DNA from: Halomonas sp.
GTDB lineage: Bacteria > Pseudomonadota > Gammaproteobacteria > Pseudomonadales > Halomonadaceae
Assembly (NCBI RefSeq): GCF_011050415.1
Contig: NZ_DRFS01000005.1
Location: 62,001-126,000 of the forward strand
Direction of reading: 5' to 3'
DNA: 64,000 bases
Of this stretch, positions 1 through 8,251 are shown in pieces; within the stretch, counting starts at the first letter, position 1; the number at the start of each line of letters is the position of its first letter. A model generated the notes under the pieces. It did no database searches. It was not told the origin of the DNA and was given only the letters and a program-made list of their open reading frames with translations. A program made the translations under genes and the position numbers.

Positions 1-3
1 GCC

Positions 4-52
4 TATTTAGTAAAACTAGCGATATAATAAAATTATGTATTTAGTAAAATTA
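4..52. repeat. AT-rich direct repeat
   Basis: The 15-mer TATTTAGTAAAACTA (4-18) recurs as TATTTAGTAAAATTA (38-52), with a 34-base period and one mismatch, in a very AT-rich stretch at the window edge. No gene is visible in 1-94. It lies downstream of the minus-strand gene at 95-469, so it could be part of a 3' region or of the promoter of a gene outside the window. Confidence 0.5.
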
Positions 53-94
53 ATAGTAGCTATGCGGCAGATTAATTACTCATTCTTCAGCCGC

Positions 95-469
95 TTAGCG
101 GTCATCTTTAACTTCGTAATGGCCTTCTAACACTTCCTGATGTCCGGGACGAGTATTGTGTGAAGCTTCATGATGGGATGCTTGATGGGAAGCATAACTA
201 CCACCAATATCTTGCGCCTGCTGAGCACGCATCTGCTCCATGCGCTTTTTCAATTTATGACGCATAAACGGCATCATTGCCCAGCCGATTAGTAAAAAAA
301 ATAGGCCAAATACCACGCCTACTATCATTAACGCGCCAAAGGCTAACCAAGTGAAAAGCAGCTTCAAGCCGCCAGCCAAGCCAGTGGGTTGAGTCTGCGC
401 TGCCCGGGCTCGCCATTGATTGGCGGCTTGCCATGCAGCGTTGCGTTGGTCGCGATTCATTTGTGGCAT
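95..469 (-). CDS. Small membrane protein with histidine-rich tail, function unknown
   Basis: This 124-residue protein is not recognised. It has a polar, Arg/Gln-rich N-terminus, one long hydrophobic segment at about residues 37-66 (long enough for one or two membrane passes), then a basic cluster (RHKLKKR) and a hydrophilic tail from about residue 87 with seven histidines, several in SH or HH pairs. By the positive-inside rule the basic cluster and tail are probably cytoplasmic. The start at 469 is chosen because GGAGG lies five bases before it; a longer frame from 481 begins inside that Shine-Dalgarno. It is transcribed away from the BCCT gene, with about 215 bases between them. The His-rich tail might bind metal, but no fixed metal motif is visible. 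Confidence 0.7.
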   Translation of the reverse strand: MPQMNRDQRNAAWQAANQWRARAAQTQPTGLAGGLKLLFTWLAFGALMIVGVVFGLFFLLIGWAMMPFMRHKLKKRMEQMRAQQAQDIGGSYASHQASHHEASHNTRPGHQEVLEGHYEVKDDR

Positions 470-683
470 GAGAGCCTCCATCGGTTATTCGCATCCATTT
501 GAACATAGTTGGTCGAGCAAGTTCACTTTTGAGCAATGGGTAGCGCGCCACGTTGCATCCTAGGTTTTGATACACGTAATCGGTCTAAACGTACCTGTAA
601 ATGCAGTTAGGTTTTTCAAATGTTAGTATTTAGCTGTACAAGCGCGCGCCTAGTGCACAATGTTCATCTAACAGGACGGTTAT

Positions 684-2309
684 ATGTCGAATCATGGAGG
701 CAAGTCAGTTTTCATTGCATCAGTGGTGATTATCTTTGGCTTGGTTATTATTGGGGCAGCCTTCCCTGACGGTTTTGCTAGTGCTGCAGAAGGGGCGTTA
801 ACGACGGTTACTGAGCTATTTGGCTGGTTTTACCTCTTTTCTGTCTTTGGATTTGTCATTTTTCTATTTGGTTTGGCGCTGAGTAAATATGGAAAAGTAC
901 GCTTAGGGCCACAGGATAGTCGCCCGAGCTACTCGTTTTTCTCCTGGATTAGCATGCTGCTAGCGGCTGGTTTCGGGGTGGGTTTGGTATTTTATGGTAT
1001 GGCCGAACCGATGTTTCACTATATTGAACCGCCCTATGGTGATGTAACAGCCGAAACGGAAGCCGCAGCCCGATACGCGATTCAATACAGCTACTTTAAC
1101 TGGGGCATACACCAGTGGGCAGCGTTCTCCATCGTTGGTTTAATCATTGCTTATTTTCAGTTTCGTAAAGGGCAGGCAGGGTTGGTCTCTTCGGTACTGT
1201 CGTCGGTAACGGCCAAACACCCCAGAATCCGCCCTTATGCTTCTTGGTTGGATGTTTTTGCCGTCGTAGCCACGGTCATGGGCGTTGCCACTTCGCTTGG
1301 CCTGGGCGTATTGCAAATGAACGGCGGTTTAAATGCTGTGTTTGGTCTGCCTGAAAATGGGCTCTGGCAGTTTGTTATTCTTTTCGTGATGTTCTGTGCC
1401 TATATGGCATCCACCTGGTCAGGCTTGGATAAAGGCATTAAGCGCCTTTCCAACCTCAATATGATCTTATGTATTGGGTTGATGCTGTATGTGCTCATCA
1501 CTGGCCCTACGCTGGCCATTTTAGAAACGATAACCGTGGGCATTGGCGATTATTTGCAAAATTTTATCGGTATGAGTCTACGTATTTCGCCCTATAGTGA
1601 TAATGAGTGGGCCAGTAGCTGGACGATTTTTTATTGGGCCTGGGTAATCGCCTGGTCCCCTTTTGTAGGTACTTTTGTTGCCCGTGTATCTCGTGGTCGC
1701 ACCATTAAAGAGTATGTGTTTGGGGTGTTACTTGTACCGCCCCTGCTAGCCTGCCTTTGGATTGGTGTGTTCGGTGGTGCGGCGCTGCATATGGAGCTTA
1801 ATGGCACCAATGTGGGACTTGCCGAAGCAACTCAGGCTAATATAACGGTGGCGCTGTTCGAGATGTTTGAGCTGATGCCGTTTTCAGGCGTGCTATCCGT
1901 TGTGGCGATGATGCTGATCTTTATCTTCCTGGTCACATCCGCCGATTCGGCCTCGTATATTGTGGCGCAAATGACCGATAATGGTTCGATTAATCCGCCG
2001 TTATATAAGCGTGTCATTTGGGGTGTGTTGATTGCTGCTATCTGTCTGACGCTAATTGCGTCGGGAGGCCTAACAGGGCTTCAATCGGCAGCAGTGCTGT
2101 CAGCGCTGCCATTCACCTTTATACTGTATATGATGATTATTGTGTTAGTTCGCGAGTTGCGCGCAGACCGCAAGGCGATGTTAACGCAGCTTTATCATCG
2201 TCATGGCGAAACGCCTGTCGGTGCCGATGCTTTTGAAGCGGAGTTATTAGGTGAAGAAGAGCGCCTGCGCCGCGCACCTAATGTGATCAATAGGCGTATC
2301 AATAGATAG
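684..2309 (+). CDS. BCCT-family betaine/carnitine/choline transporter
   Basis: This 541-residue inner-membrane protein belongs to the betaine/choline/carnitine transporter family, which imports quaternary-ammonium compatible solutes or their precursors, usually with Na+ or H+. About twelve hydrophobic segments are visible. The family-typical tryptophan-rich region, around residues 313-345, reads YWAWVIAWSPFVGTF followed by ARVSRGRTIKEY. GMAEPMFHY near residue 110 is also typical. The C-terminal tail after about residue 495 is charged and could be a regulatory or osmosensing tail, as in BetP. An AGGA Shine-Dalgarno precedes the ATG. The exact substrate cannot be read from the sequence. The role fits a halotolerant organism. 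Confidence 0.93.
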   Translation: MSNHGGKSVFIASVVIIFGLVIIGAAFPDGFASAAEGALTTVTELFGWFYLFSVFGFVIFLFGLALSKYGKVRLGPQDSRPSYSFFSWISMLLAAGFGVGLVFYGMAEPMFHYIEPPYGDVTAETEAAARYAIQYSYFNWGIHQWAAFSIVGLIIAYFQFRKGQAGLVSSVLSSVTAKHPRIRPYASWLDVFAVVATVMGVATSLGLGVLQMNGGLNAVFGLPENGLWQFVILFVMFCAYMASTWSGLDKGIKRLSNLNMILCIGLMLYVLITGPTLAILETITVGIGDYLQNFIGMSLRISPYSDNEWASSWTIFYWAWVIAWSPFVGTFVARVSRGRTIKEYVFGVLLVPPLLACLWIGVFGGAALHMELNGTNVGLAEATQANITVALFEMFELMPFSGVLSVVAMMLIFIFLVTSADSASYIVAQMTDNGSINPPLYKRVIWGVLIAAICLTLIASGGLTGLQSAAVLSALPFTFILYMMIIVLVRELRADRKAMLTQLYHRHGETPVGADAFEAELLGEEERLRRAPNVINRRINR

Positions 2310-2386
2310 TCTAACTATGCTTGCGTTAGCTTCTGTTATGGGTGCAGGCTATTCCAGGGGCAACGACATATGGAGCGAGGATGCTA

Positions 2387-2533
2387 ATGGCTCGGCATGG
2401 ACGCCACGGTGCGACGCGAAGGCAGCCCAAAGGCGTTACCTTTGACCGGTGGCTTGATCGTGTGGTGACAGTGGCGGTGGTAACGGCAATGGTCATTGGC
2501 CTTGCCGCGGTGCTCGCCCATTGGTTGCTCTAA
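2387..2533 (+). CDS. 48-aa cationic single-span membrane protein
   Basis: This short protein is not recognised. The N-terminal half is strongly basic (MARHGRHGATRRQPKG), followed by a polar linker and one hydrophobic helix at about residues 25-47 that ends the protein. The start at 2387 is chosen because GAGG sits six bases upstream; a GTG at 2342 would give 63 residues without a good ribosome site. It begins 77 bases after the BCCT transporter on the same strand, with no terminator visible between, so co-transcription is likely. A small accessory subunit of the transporter is possible but unproven. Confidence 0.6.
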   Translation: MARHGRHGATRRQPKGVTFDRWLDRVVTVAVVTAMVIGLAAVLAHWLL

Positions 2534-2566
2534 CGCTACTCGCGCTCCGTAATAGCAGTGTTATCT

Positions 2567-2587
2567 CGCCCGGCTTCAGGCCGGGCG
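2567..2587. terminator. Intrinsic terminator, convergent genes
   Basis: CGCCCGGC-TTCAG-GCCGGGCG is a perfect 8-bp stem followed by TTT. It sits between the plus-strand 48-aa gene and the end of the minus-strand diguanylate cyclase gene and overlaps the last codons of the latter. Confidence 0.6.
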
Positions 2588-3862
2588 TTTGCGTGTAGCT
2601 ACCCGATTGCGCCCCTGTTTCTTCGCTTGGTAGAGCTGCTGGTCGGCGCGTTTAATGAGCGTTTCTGAACTGATGCTTTGGCCAGGTGACATGCTGGAAA
2701 CCCCCATGCTAACGGTTAAATCTGAATGTGTGCTTGAAAAGGCATGTGGAATTGCCAGCGATAGCACTGCTTCTCGCAAGCCGTTGGCAATGCTGACGGC
2801 CTCATCATGGTCTTGGTTGGGCAATACGCAAACAAACTCTTCTCCACCATATCGTGCCAGCAAATCACGGGATGGATCGATACACTGATTGAGTGTAGTG
2901 GCCACCGCACGCAGTGTATCGTCACCCATCGCATGGCCATAGTGGTCATTAAATTCTTTAAAATTATCGATATCGATAAAAATGACCGAAAGCGGCTGTT
3001 GAGTTTGTTGAGCGATATGCCACTGCTGGTTATAAAATTGATCAAAGTGACGGCGATTAGGTACTCCTGTTAAGCCATCGATCTTGGAAAGAAGGTGTAA
3101 ATGATCGCGCTGTTCCAGCCCCTGCTGAAAAGCGTTTAACAGGTGATCAAGGCTATCGACTAAATGACCCAGCTCATCGTTCTGATGGCCGCGAAGGCTG
3201 GGTTTAGGCCATCTACCTGGTTGGGTGGGGTCGGTGCCAATAATGGCAGCGTGCACTTTGAGTAGTGGACGGGTAATAAAAAAGTGGAAAAAGGTAATAA
3301 CCACCATGCTTAAAATAAAGGCTTCTAGAATGCTGATGCCTACCACTGAATAAATGCGCTCTAAAAACTGCTGGGTTAAATAAGCTTCGGCGAGTTGCAG
3401 TTCAATATTACCCACAATGGTGTCCGTCAGATCGCTGCCCATGTAATACTCAAGATCCGCCTTATGATGTAACACATCGCCAAATAAACGCTGGCTAAGC
3501 CAGGTCGAGTTAACCTCTTCAGCCGCTTTGAATTCCGCTAAGGGGCGTCCAAAATCATCTCGAATAACGACCCAAGCCACTTCATCATTAAATAGACCAT
3601 AGGCTATCTGGTGCGCGAGGTCAGGGTTCAGTTGAAAGGCAGCCTCTGCGGCGGCGCCGTTAACAATCGCAAGCTGCTGTGTGGTACGTAGCTGAACCTC
3701 TTGGCGCATATTTGAGGCGTGACTAATTAACTCAACGCTGCCAGCTATCGTGCTAATGAGTATGGCGATTAAGAGAGTTAACAGCGCTTGCTTGAAGGTC
3801 AAACTGCCCCTTCGAGGCGTCGTGCCGGTCGCAAAGGAGGCTGTTTTGCTACGAGACCGCAT
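2576..3862 (-). CDS. Membrane-bound diguanylate cyclase with periplasmic sensor region
   Basis: This 428-residue protein should make c-di-GMP from two GTP at the inner membrane. It has a transmembrane segment at about residues 25-47, a periplasmic region of about 120 residues, a second transmembrane segment near 168-192, a HAMP-like linker with RPLLKVHAAI and DELGHLVDSLDHLL, and a C-terminal GGDEF domain from about 255. The catalytic motif is RYGGEEF near 335-341, so the domain should be active. The allosteric I-site (RxxD seven residues before GGEEF) reads PSRD, so product inhibition is probably lost. Its ATG overlaps the stop of the preceding binding-protein gene by one base (TAATG), which suggests translational coupling and a shared sensory role. 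Confidence 0.92.
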   Translation of the reverse strand: MRSRSKTASFATGTTPRRGSLTFKQALLTLLIAILISTIAGSVELISHASNMRQEVQLRTTQQLAIVNGAAAEAAFQLNPDLAHQIAYGLFNDEVAWVVIRDDFGRPLAEFKAAEEVNSTWLSQRLFGDVLHHKADLEYYMGSDLTDTIVGNIELQLAEAYLTQQFLERIYSVVGISILEAFILSMVVITFFHFFITRPLLKVHAAIIGTDPTQPGRWPKPSLRGHQNDELGHLVDSLDHLLNAFQQGLEQRDHLHLLSKIDGLTGVPNRRHFDQFYNQQWHIAQQTQQPLSVIFIDIDNFKEFNDHYGHAMGDDTLRAVATTLNQCIDPSRDLLARYGGEEFVCVLPNQDHDEAVSIANGLREAVLSLAIPHAFSSTHSDLTVSMGVSSMSPGQSISSETLIKRADQQLYQAKKQGRNRVATRKRPA

Positions 3863-4602
3863 TATTGATTCCCCGATATAGAAGGGGGGCGTAGCGTATC
3901 CAGCTGTATTTGCAGCCTTGTTAGCAACGCTTCAGATACGCTGGGGTGGCAGGCGAGATAGAGCGGGGCGTGGGAAAAAGTGAATAAATGCGTTAGCGCG
4001 ATATCGACTTCTTCTGCCATAAACTCACCGGTTGCCTTGCCGGTCACAATCACGTCAATCAGTCCAGCCTTTAGGCGCGCAATGTTTTCTCTTTCTGAAG
4101 GAGCGCGCAGAACATTAATGCCATGGCTGGCAACATAATCACCTACGGCATCTTCACGAAAACTGCCTACCCGCCAAACGTTTAAATCTGACAAAGAAGT
4201 TATCGAAAGATCACGTTCGGCTAAACTAAAAGCTGCCCACTCATTGGTCACCAGTGGCCCTACCCATTGAAACAGCGCTTCACGTTCAGGTGTGCGGGTG
4301 GTGGAGTAGACGCAGTGATGATGGCTTAAACGCGCTTCAGTGTAAGCGCGTGCCCAGGGCAGTAGCTGGAAGCGGGCTTGAATGTCAGCCTGGCGTAGCG
4401 CGGTACGTAGCAATAGCGTGGCGCTACCGATAATTTGCCCATGGTCATCTAAGTAGTTGAACGGGGGGTACTCTTCAGTGTTAATAATCAGGGGCATTGC
4501 TTGTAACGGCAATGCTTGAAGTGACGCTCCGAAACAGCCGATAGTGACGAGCAGAGTCACTCTTATGTGATGCAGCCATCTGCGGTGTATGTTTTTAGCC
4601 AT
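3862..4602 (-). CDS. Periplasmic solute-binding protein, family 3 type (second of pair)
   Basis: This 246-residue protein resembles the amino-acid type extracellular binding proteins (SBP_bac_3). The N-terminal 35 residues form a signal peptide with a basic start and hydrophobic core. The mature part opens with INTEEYPPFNYLDD, and contains LPWARAYTEA and YSTTRTPEREALFQWVGP, signatures shared with the neighbouring paralogue. No permease or ATPase gene lies nearby, so import is not its evident job. The gene lies 6 bases after the first binding-protein gene and overlaps the diguanylate cyclase start by one base. I infer a ligand sensor feeding the cyclase's periplasmic domain. Confidence 0.85.
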   Translation of the reverse strand: MAKNIHRRWLHHIRVTLLVTIGCFGASLQALPLQAMPLIINTEEYPPFNYLDDHGQIIGSATLLLRTALRQADIQARFQLLPWARAYTEARLSHHHCVYSTTRTPEREALFQWVGPLVTNEWAAFSLAERDLSITSLSDLNVWRVGSFREDAVGDYVASHGINVLRAPSERENIARLKAGLIDVIVTGKATGEFMAEEVDIALTHLFTFSHAPLYLACHPSVSEALLTRLQIQLDTLRPPSISGNQ

Positions 4603-4608
4603 CGTTAG

Positions 4609-5382
4609 CTACCTTTGAGAGCGCTCCATCTGCACCTTTTCCAACGCCTGCTGCATCATTGATACCAAGCGGCTATCGGTAGCTTGGTTAATGGCAAAGT
4701 ATAGGGAAGATTCACTGAGCGTATGAACCGGAATCAAGCTGTTTTGGGGGTAGCCTTCCGATTCAGCAATCCACGCGGCAACCTCTGCACTGTAAGCCCA
4801 CAAGTCCACTCGCCCCCGCATCAGCATATGCAGCGCGCTGCGGTTATCCATGGCGGATAGTATAAGGTGTTCAGGGTAGCCAGCTTCTATCAATGCCTGG
4901 GCACCGATATCTTCTCGAATCACGGCTACCCGCAGGCCACGATCAATCGCTTGTGACAGCGTTGCGATAGCAATAGGGGTGTCGCGATGGGCCAGCAGCA
5001 CGACCTGGTCTCGGGCAATAGGTCCAACCCAATGAAAATCAGCTTCTCGTGCAGCGGTGCGCGTAGTAGAAAACAGCACGGTGTTAGGCTGGTTTAGCGT
5101 AAGCTCATAGCCTCGAACCCAGGGGTAATAGCGAATATCATCTCGACTGAGCGGCGTGTCGGTTGCCGCAAAAATAGCCTCTAATAATTCAATTGATTTG
5201 CCGGTTAACTGTTGATTAGCAGAATAATTATAGGGGGGATACTCTTCGGTAATAAACATCAGTGAGGTTAGCGTCTCATGCGTCTCTGCTTGAGCAACAA
5301 CGGGGTTAAATATTAGCCAAGCGAACAGCACCACGGTGAGTCTCCCCCAAGGTAAACACCGTCTGGACTTGGCTAATTCCAT
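4609..5382 (-). CDS. Periplasmic solute-binding protein, family 3 type (first of pair)
   Basis: This 257-residue protein is the first gene of a three-gene minus-strand operon. A signal peptide of about 32 residues ends near VVAQAET. The mature protein begins FITEEYPPYNYSAN and shares YPWVRGYE and STTRTAAREADFHWVGP with the next gene, so the two arose by duplication and have diverged substantially. It is close to the stand-alone SBP_bac_3 proteins that often accompany signalling genes rather than ABC transporters. The ligand is unknown; amino acids or small organic acids are usual for the fold. Transcription probably starts in 5383-5524, the divergent gap to the MFS gene. Confidence 0.85.
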   Translation of the reverse strand: MELAKSRRCLPWGRLTVVLFAWLIFNPVVAQAETHETLTSLMFITEEYPPYNYSANQQLTGKSIELLEAIFAATDTPLSRDDIRYYPWVRGYELTLNQPNTVLFSTTRTAAREADFHWVGPIARDQVVLLAHRDTPIAIATLSQAIDRGLRVAVIREDIGAQALIEAGYPEHLILSAMDNRSALHMLMRGRVDLWAYSAEVAAWIAESEGYPQNSLIPVHTLSESSLYFAINQATDSRLVSMMQQALEKVQMERSQR

Positions 5383-5524
5383 TGAAATCTATCCACGTTG
5401 TTTATGAATCAATCAAACTTAGTGCAACGCTGGTCGACTGTCACCTTTAATCTGTTAACGCAAGCCATGGCAACTAGGTAATATCACCTGCTAGGCTTAT
5501 TGATTCCTCTGTGAGAGATAACTA

Positions 5525-6874
5525 ATGCTGGCTGCTAACTCTGCCAAGGCAACGGATCACTATGCATCACGCCGTGAAATATTCGGCTGGGCGATGTTTG
5601 ATTTTGCCAATCAGGCCTACACACTACTGATTATTACCGTGGTGTTTGGCGAGCTGTTTACAACCGTTATCGTGGGCGATCGTGGCGATAACTTTCGGCT
5701 AGCTAACTTTTTATGGAGCCTTGCACTGGCCATTAGTTACCTGATGGTCGTGGTCACTGCGCCCCTGTGTGGGGCGGTAATGGATTATCGGGCAGAGAAG
5801 AAACGCTTTCTGCTGATTAGCTATTTAGCCACCGTAGCCACTACGGCAATGCTCTACTTTGTAGAACCTGGCTACGTGATTGTCGGCCTATTATTGATTG
5901 TGCTGTCTAACTACGCATACTCGATGGGTGAATCGTTTATTGCAGCTTTTTTGCCAGAGCTGGGGCCGCCTGAGGCGTTGGGCAAAATTTCCGGATTTGG
6001 CTGGGCATTAGGTTACATCGGTGGATTATTTGCGGCAGGTTTCACGTTGGTAGTGCTCGGTGAGGCAAGCGCTGAAAATTTTGACCGCATTCGCTGGGTA
6101 GGTCCCTTTGCTGCTGGATTCTTCCTGATTACTGCCATTCCCACCTTTTTATGGCTAAAAGAGCGTGGGACACCTGAGCCCCGCGGCGTCTCTTATCGCC
6201 ATGTTGCTTTATCTCGCGTAACCGGCACGTTTCATGAGTTACGCCACTTCAAAGACTTGACTGTATTTTTGATTTCGCTGCTGTTCTCGATGGCGGGTGT
6301 TTATATCATCATCGCATTTGCGTTTATTTATGGTGCCCAAGTGATTGGCTGGGACGCAGGTGTGCGCAATATTATGTTCATTATTGTGCAAGTGACCGCA
6401 GCGGCGGGGGCCTTGGGATTTGGCTGGTTGCAGGATCAGTTAGGTGCCAAGCGCACGTACCAAATGACGCTGGCACTCTGGGTGGTGGCCATTATTGCGA
6501 TCTGGGCTACCCCAGAAGTCACCGCGTGGGTGAACGGTAATTTTAATACGCAGTGGCAGGCCCAGCATGTCTTTTTAGTTGTAGGGTGCTTAGCGGGGCT
6601 TAGTCTAGGTTCTAGCCAGTCCGCGAGTAGGGCGTTAGTCGGGTTATTTTCACCCTTGTCTAAATCAGCGGAATTTTTCGGTTTTTGGGGGCTGGCTAAT
6701 AAATTGGCAGGCGTATTGGGTATTGTGATGTTAGGTGTATTACAAACCCTGATTGGCTTACAAGCGTCTATTCTATTATGTGTTGCCTTATTCGTGATTG
6801 CGATGCTGATTTGCGCAAGGGTTAACGAACGCCGCGGTCGAGAGGCCGCGATTGCCTGGGAAGGGCAATCATAA
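5525..6874 (+). CDS. MFS transporter, UMF1 (Atg22-like) family
   Basis: This 449-residue inner-membrane protein has about twelve hydrophobic helices. The early motif GWAMFDFANQAYTLLI and later GFGWALGYIGGL and GSSQSASRALVGLFSP are typical of the UMF1 family of major facilitator proteins, related to the yeast vacuolar exporter Atg22. Bacterial members are mostly uncharacterised, so the substrate is unknown. GAGAG lies nine bases before the ATG. The next gene begins 37 bases downstream on the same strand. Confidence 0.88.
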   Translation: MLAANSAKATDHYASRREIFGWAMFDFANQAYTLLIITVVFGELFTTVIVGDRGDNFRLANFLWSLALAISYLMVVVTAPLCGAVMDYRAEKKRFLLISYLATVATTAMLYFVEPGYVIVGLLLIVLSNYAYSMGESFIAAFLPELGPPEALGKISGFGWALGYIGGLFAAGFTLVVLGEASAENFDRIRWVGPFAAGFFLITAIPTFLWLKERGTPEPRGVSYRHVALSRVTGTFHELRHFKDLTVFLISLLFSMAGVYIIIAFAFIYGAQVIGWDAGVRNIMFIIVQVTAAAGALGFGWLQDQLGAKRTYQMTLALWVVAIIAIWATPEVTAWVNGNFNTQWQAQHVFLVVGCLAGLSLGSSQSASRALVGLFSPLSKSAEFFGFWGLANKLAGVLGIVMLGVLQTLIGLQASILLCVALFVIAMLICARVNERRGREAAIAWEGQS

Positions 6875-6911
6875 ATTATATCAGTATGCCCTTACCTCAG
6901 TGGGGTGAAAC

Positions 6912-7451
6912 ATGGCAACGCAAAAAGGAACTCGCATAGTCATTAAAGCAGCGCAGCGCGGTGGTGTCTTTATGATGCTGCTATTTTGGATATTGCTAAT
7001 GGCGGTAGGGACATGGTGGATACACGGGGGGCTTGAAGACATGATGCGCCCCAATGCCAATATTGTTTATACGCTTCCGGCAGGTGAGCCTGTCACTTTG
7101 CAGCGTAATCGAGCTGGTCACTATGAGGCGCCGGGAAAAATTAACGGTCAACCGGTAACATTTTTACTCGACACTGGTGCCACTTATGTGGCGGTGCCTG
7201 CTGAATTAGCCAATCAGTTAGGCTTGGAACCAGGTCGAAGTGCCTGGTTTAACACTGCTAACGGAAGGGTAGAAGGCACCCTAACCGAGCTTGAAGAGGT
7301 TTCACTGGGCGGCTTAAAAGTGCAAAATGTTCAGGGCTCGATAAGTCCTGGGATGGAAAGCGACACCGTACTGCTCGGTATGAGCTTTTTAAACCTGCTG
7401 GCGATTGAAATGCAGGCGGGGGAAATGGTGCTTAGTCTCCCCGAGCAGTGA
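6912..7451 (+). CDS. Membrane-anchored retropepsin-like aspartic protease (TIGR02281 type)
   Basis: This 179-residue protein has one transmembrane segment at about residues 19-38, a short linker, and a single retropepsin-like aspartyl protease domain with the active-site motif FLLDTGATYVAVP near residues 84-96. LLGMSFLNLL near the end is the family's typical closing motif. Such clan AA proteins carry one catalytic Asp per chain and would work as dimers, presumably in the periplasm. The substrate is unknown. It lies 37 bases after the MFS gene and may share its transcript. Confidence 0.85.
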   Translation: MATQKGTRIVIKAAQRGGVFMMLLFWILLMAVGTWWIHGGLEDMMRPNANIVYTLPAGEPVTLQRNRAGHYEAPGKINGQPVTFLLDTGATYVAVPAELANQLGLEPGRSAWFNTANGRVEGTLTELEEVSLGGLKVQNVQGSISPGMESDTVLLGMSFLNLLAIEMQAGEMVLSLPEQ

Positions 7452-7525
7452 GCGTCGCTTGTGAACCAATAGCAGATATGATTAGCTAAATACATATACA
7501 TGCCAACACGCTAAAAGGAGTTACT

Positions 7526-7705
7526 ATGGGCATTGAAGTAGGTGGTTTGTTAGGGTTAATTTGGCTGATCATTTTGGTCTGGGCCATTGTGAAAGTAGCT
7601 AAGAGCTCCGCTGGCAGCCTTGCTAAGTTAGTATGGATATTGGTGTTATTAATCTTCCCGCTCGTTGGCTTAATCGCTTGGTTCTTATTTGGACCCAAGG
7701 GATGA
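7526..7705 (+). CDS. PLD nuclease N-terminal-like small membrane protein
   Basis: This 59-residue protein has two hydrophobic helices (about residues 5-24 and 35-56) separated by KVAKSSAGSLAK, ending LIAWFLFGPKG. The W-x-L/V...PLVGLIAWFLFGP pattern matches the PLDc_N domain, found alone in many bacteria and also at the N-terminus of cardiolipin synthases. Stand-alone versions have no catalytic part and no established function. AAAGGAG lies five to six bases before the ATG, and a strong terminator follows 24 bases after the stop, so it is a genuine short gene. Confidence 0.85.
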   Translation: MGIEVGGLLGLIWLIILVWAIVKVAKSSAGSLAKLVWILVLLIFPLVGLIAWFLFGPKG

Positions 7706-7729
7706 CAAATTAAAAAGCGCAATTGCTCA

Positions 7730-7759
7730 AAAAAGGCAGGCCTCTTGGCCTGCCTTTTT
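7730..7759 (+). terminator. Strong intrinsic terminator
   Basis: A perfect 13-bp stem (AAAAAGGCAGGCC / GGCCTGCCTTTTT) with a TCTT loop and a T-run follows the PLDc_N-like gene. The A-run on the other side means it could also work for the minus strand. Confidence 0.85.
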
Positions 7760-7897
7760 GATAACTTACGTGGTAATGGTAAACCTTGATTTTGCGAATA
7801 TATGCCCTGTAACACAGGAACTGCAAAATAGAGGTGTCGTAATTACACGTTTTTAAAAGAAGCTCTATGCAAACGTGAGTTATGCAACGGAGTCTTC

Positions 7898-8020
7898 TCA
7901 CTCACTTGGTGGCGCTTTGTAGTGCCCAGGGATTTTTAACTTCTCCCCGTTAGGCAAATCGCGTACCTGGGTTGGCACATAAACACGTTTAATTACACTT
8001 TTCGTTTTACTACTTTCCAT
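7898..8020 (-). CDS. 40-aa hypothetical protein
   Basis: This 40-residue protein is not recognised. It starts MESSKTKSVIKRVYVPTQ, continues with VRDLPNGEKLKIPGHYK and ends PPSE. It is soluble, basic and rich in Lys, Pro and Val, without a signal or membrane segment. AGGAG lies nine bases before the ATG. The reading frame is uninterrupted, and the codon choices look like those of neighbouring genes. It lies alone on the minus strand between the terminator at 7730-7759 and the response-regulator gene. Confidence 0.6.
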   Translation of the reverse strand: MESSKTKSVIKRVYVPTQVRDLPNGEKLKIPGHYKAPPSE

Positions 8021-8251
8021 GGCAGGTTTCTCCTGTCAGATTGTCGACAGTCAGCGCTTTCACATTAGTCCTCGCTGGTGTAAGAATCAAGTACAAGGGA
8101 AAGGTTCATACCATTAAGCGCGTAATTGTAACGACAGAGGCAGGCGTTTTGATGGTTTTGAGTTATCCTGTGAACCAACAATAGGGCACCTGCGTTGAGT
8201 ATGGGTGAGCGGGTGAGATGTCAAACTGCCTAAGCGGAGTGCATAAAGAGG

